The notes beneath the pieces were generated by a model that was given only the letters and a program-made list of their open reading frames with translations, was not told the origin of the DNA and ran no database searches. From DATAXP01 sp036272935 (GTDB lineage Bacteria > Planctomycetota > Planctomycetia > Pirellulales > PNKZ01), in contig DATAXP010000122.1 in assembly GCA_036272935.1 (NCBI GenBank), positions 1 through 5,900 on the forward strand: DNA of 5,900 nucleotides. Reading direction: 5' to 3'. The first letter of the stretch is position 1, and every line of letters starts with the position of its first letter. A program made the translations under genes and the position numbers. Positions 5,498-5,900 of this stretch are shown one piece after another.

Positions 5498-5900
5498 TCA
5501 GCCGCCGCCTCCGAGCATGCCGCGCATTTGCATCGGTTGAAACACGATCCATACGCCGGCCGCGAACAACAGGCCGATCAGCACCGCCCAGGGAAGCACG
5601 ACGCGCAATGCACGGCCTGGCTGCCCAGCGTCGGTCAGGGCCAGGCGATAGCCGGCGGCCAGCGAAGCCAGCAAGCCGCAATCCAACACGATCAGTTCGG
5701 CCGGCAACAGCCAGTCGGCAACCGGTCCGCAGCACGAGCAGGCCCACGCCGGCTGGCCGAAGGCCGACGGGCCCCAGTCGCCGGCGAAGCGCTGCGCCGC
5801 CGGCACGACCGCCGCGTAGCTGGTGAAAAAGTGAAAGCCATAATGGGCCAGCCACATCGCAAAGCCCAGCGGCACGAGCGTGTAAACGTAGCGCAAGGCC
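5498..5900 (-). CDS. Polytopic membrane protein, C-terminal 133 residues, partial (possibly FixG-like)
   Basis: The minus frame is open from the right edge to a TGA at 5498-5500; the start lies outside the window. The visible part begins LRYVYTLVPLGFAMWLAHYG and has about three TM segments: VPLGFAMWLAHYGFHFFTSY, a middle LPAELIVLDCGLLASLAAGY, and LPWAVLIGLLFAAGVWIVFQ. It ends PMQMRGMLGGGG. A cysteine cluster (WACSCCGP) lies between the first and second. I recall similar C-termini in planctomycete 4Fe-4S/FixG-like membrane proteins next to FixH/YtkA-like genes, but no iron-sulfur motif is visible, so this is only a suggestion. Its stop overlaps an ATG (TGATG) in frame with the next gene, which indicates an operon. 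Confidence 0.7.
   Translation of the reverse strand, partial: ALRYVYTLVPLGFAMWLAHYGFHFFTSYAAVVPAAQRFAGDWGPSAFGQPAWACSCCGPVADWLLPAELIVLDCGLLASLAAGYRLALTDAGQPGRALRVVLPWAVLIGLLFAAGVWIVFQPMQMRGMLGGGG
5508..5512 (-). promoter_or_regulatory. Ribosome binding site for an upstream, translation-coupled start
   Basis: GGAGG on the minus strand lies nine bases before the ATG at 5498, which overlaps the preceding TGA as TGATG. This is a well-formed coupled start that no longer leads directly into a recognisable gene: the next 260 bases are palindromic repeat. It is probably the original start of the FixH/YtkA-like gene. Confidence 0.55.

Overview
The window looks like chromosomal DNA of a GC-rich planctomycete, probably of the Pirellulales type. 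Three traits point there: a short leucine-rich-repeat protein whose membrane anchor opens with the RFxLRT motif, a secreted TlpA-like thioredoxin with a long helical N-terminal part, and intergenic palindromic repeats of the kind common in that phylum. This placement rests on family recognition, not on a marker gene.

Layout from left to right. At 1-150 (minus) is the 5' end of a REP-associated tyrosine transposase (RAYT, Y1/IS200-like) that runs off the left edge. At 249-995 (minus) is a membrane-anchored LRR protein. Its start codon, first 12 codons and upstream bases are a near-perfect copy of those of the RAYT gene. At 1096-1656 and 1730-3196 (both minus) is a two-component pair: a membrane histidine kinase followed by a REC plus Fis-type HTH response regulator without an AAA+ domain. 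A divergent intergenic region (3197-3547) carries an imperfect inverted repeat. At 3548-4693 (plus) is the secreted TlpA-like thioredoxin. It meets tail to tail, 10 bp apart, a secreted and C-terminally anchored FixH/YtkA-like protein (4704-5237, minus). The upstream partner of that gene is the C-terminal part of a polytopic membrane protein (5498-5900, minus, running off the right edge). It may be FixG-like.

The most unusual material is the repeat DNA. (a) A 50-bp direct repeat (49/50 identical) brackets the LRR gene and fuses the RAYT leader to it. (b) A 147-bp element at 5278-5424 has perfect 20-bp terminal inverted repeats. Each end forms a GC-rich hairpin preceded by GTAG, the REP-foot tetranucleotide recognised by RAYT transposases, and the core is a perfect 20-bp-arm palindrome. 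It looks like a REPIN. (c) This element lies between a well-formed translation-coupled start (GGAGG, TGATG) and the signal peptide of the FixH/YtkA-like gene. The reading frame stays open through it, so it may have split or extended that gene's 5' end.

The genes form no single pathway. They split into a sensory pair, a periplasmic redox protein, and the end of a probable membrane redox or metal-related operon, with mobile repeat DNA between them.
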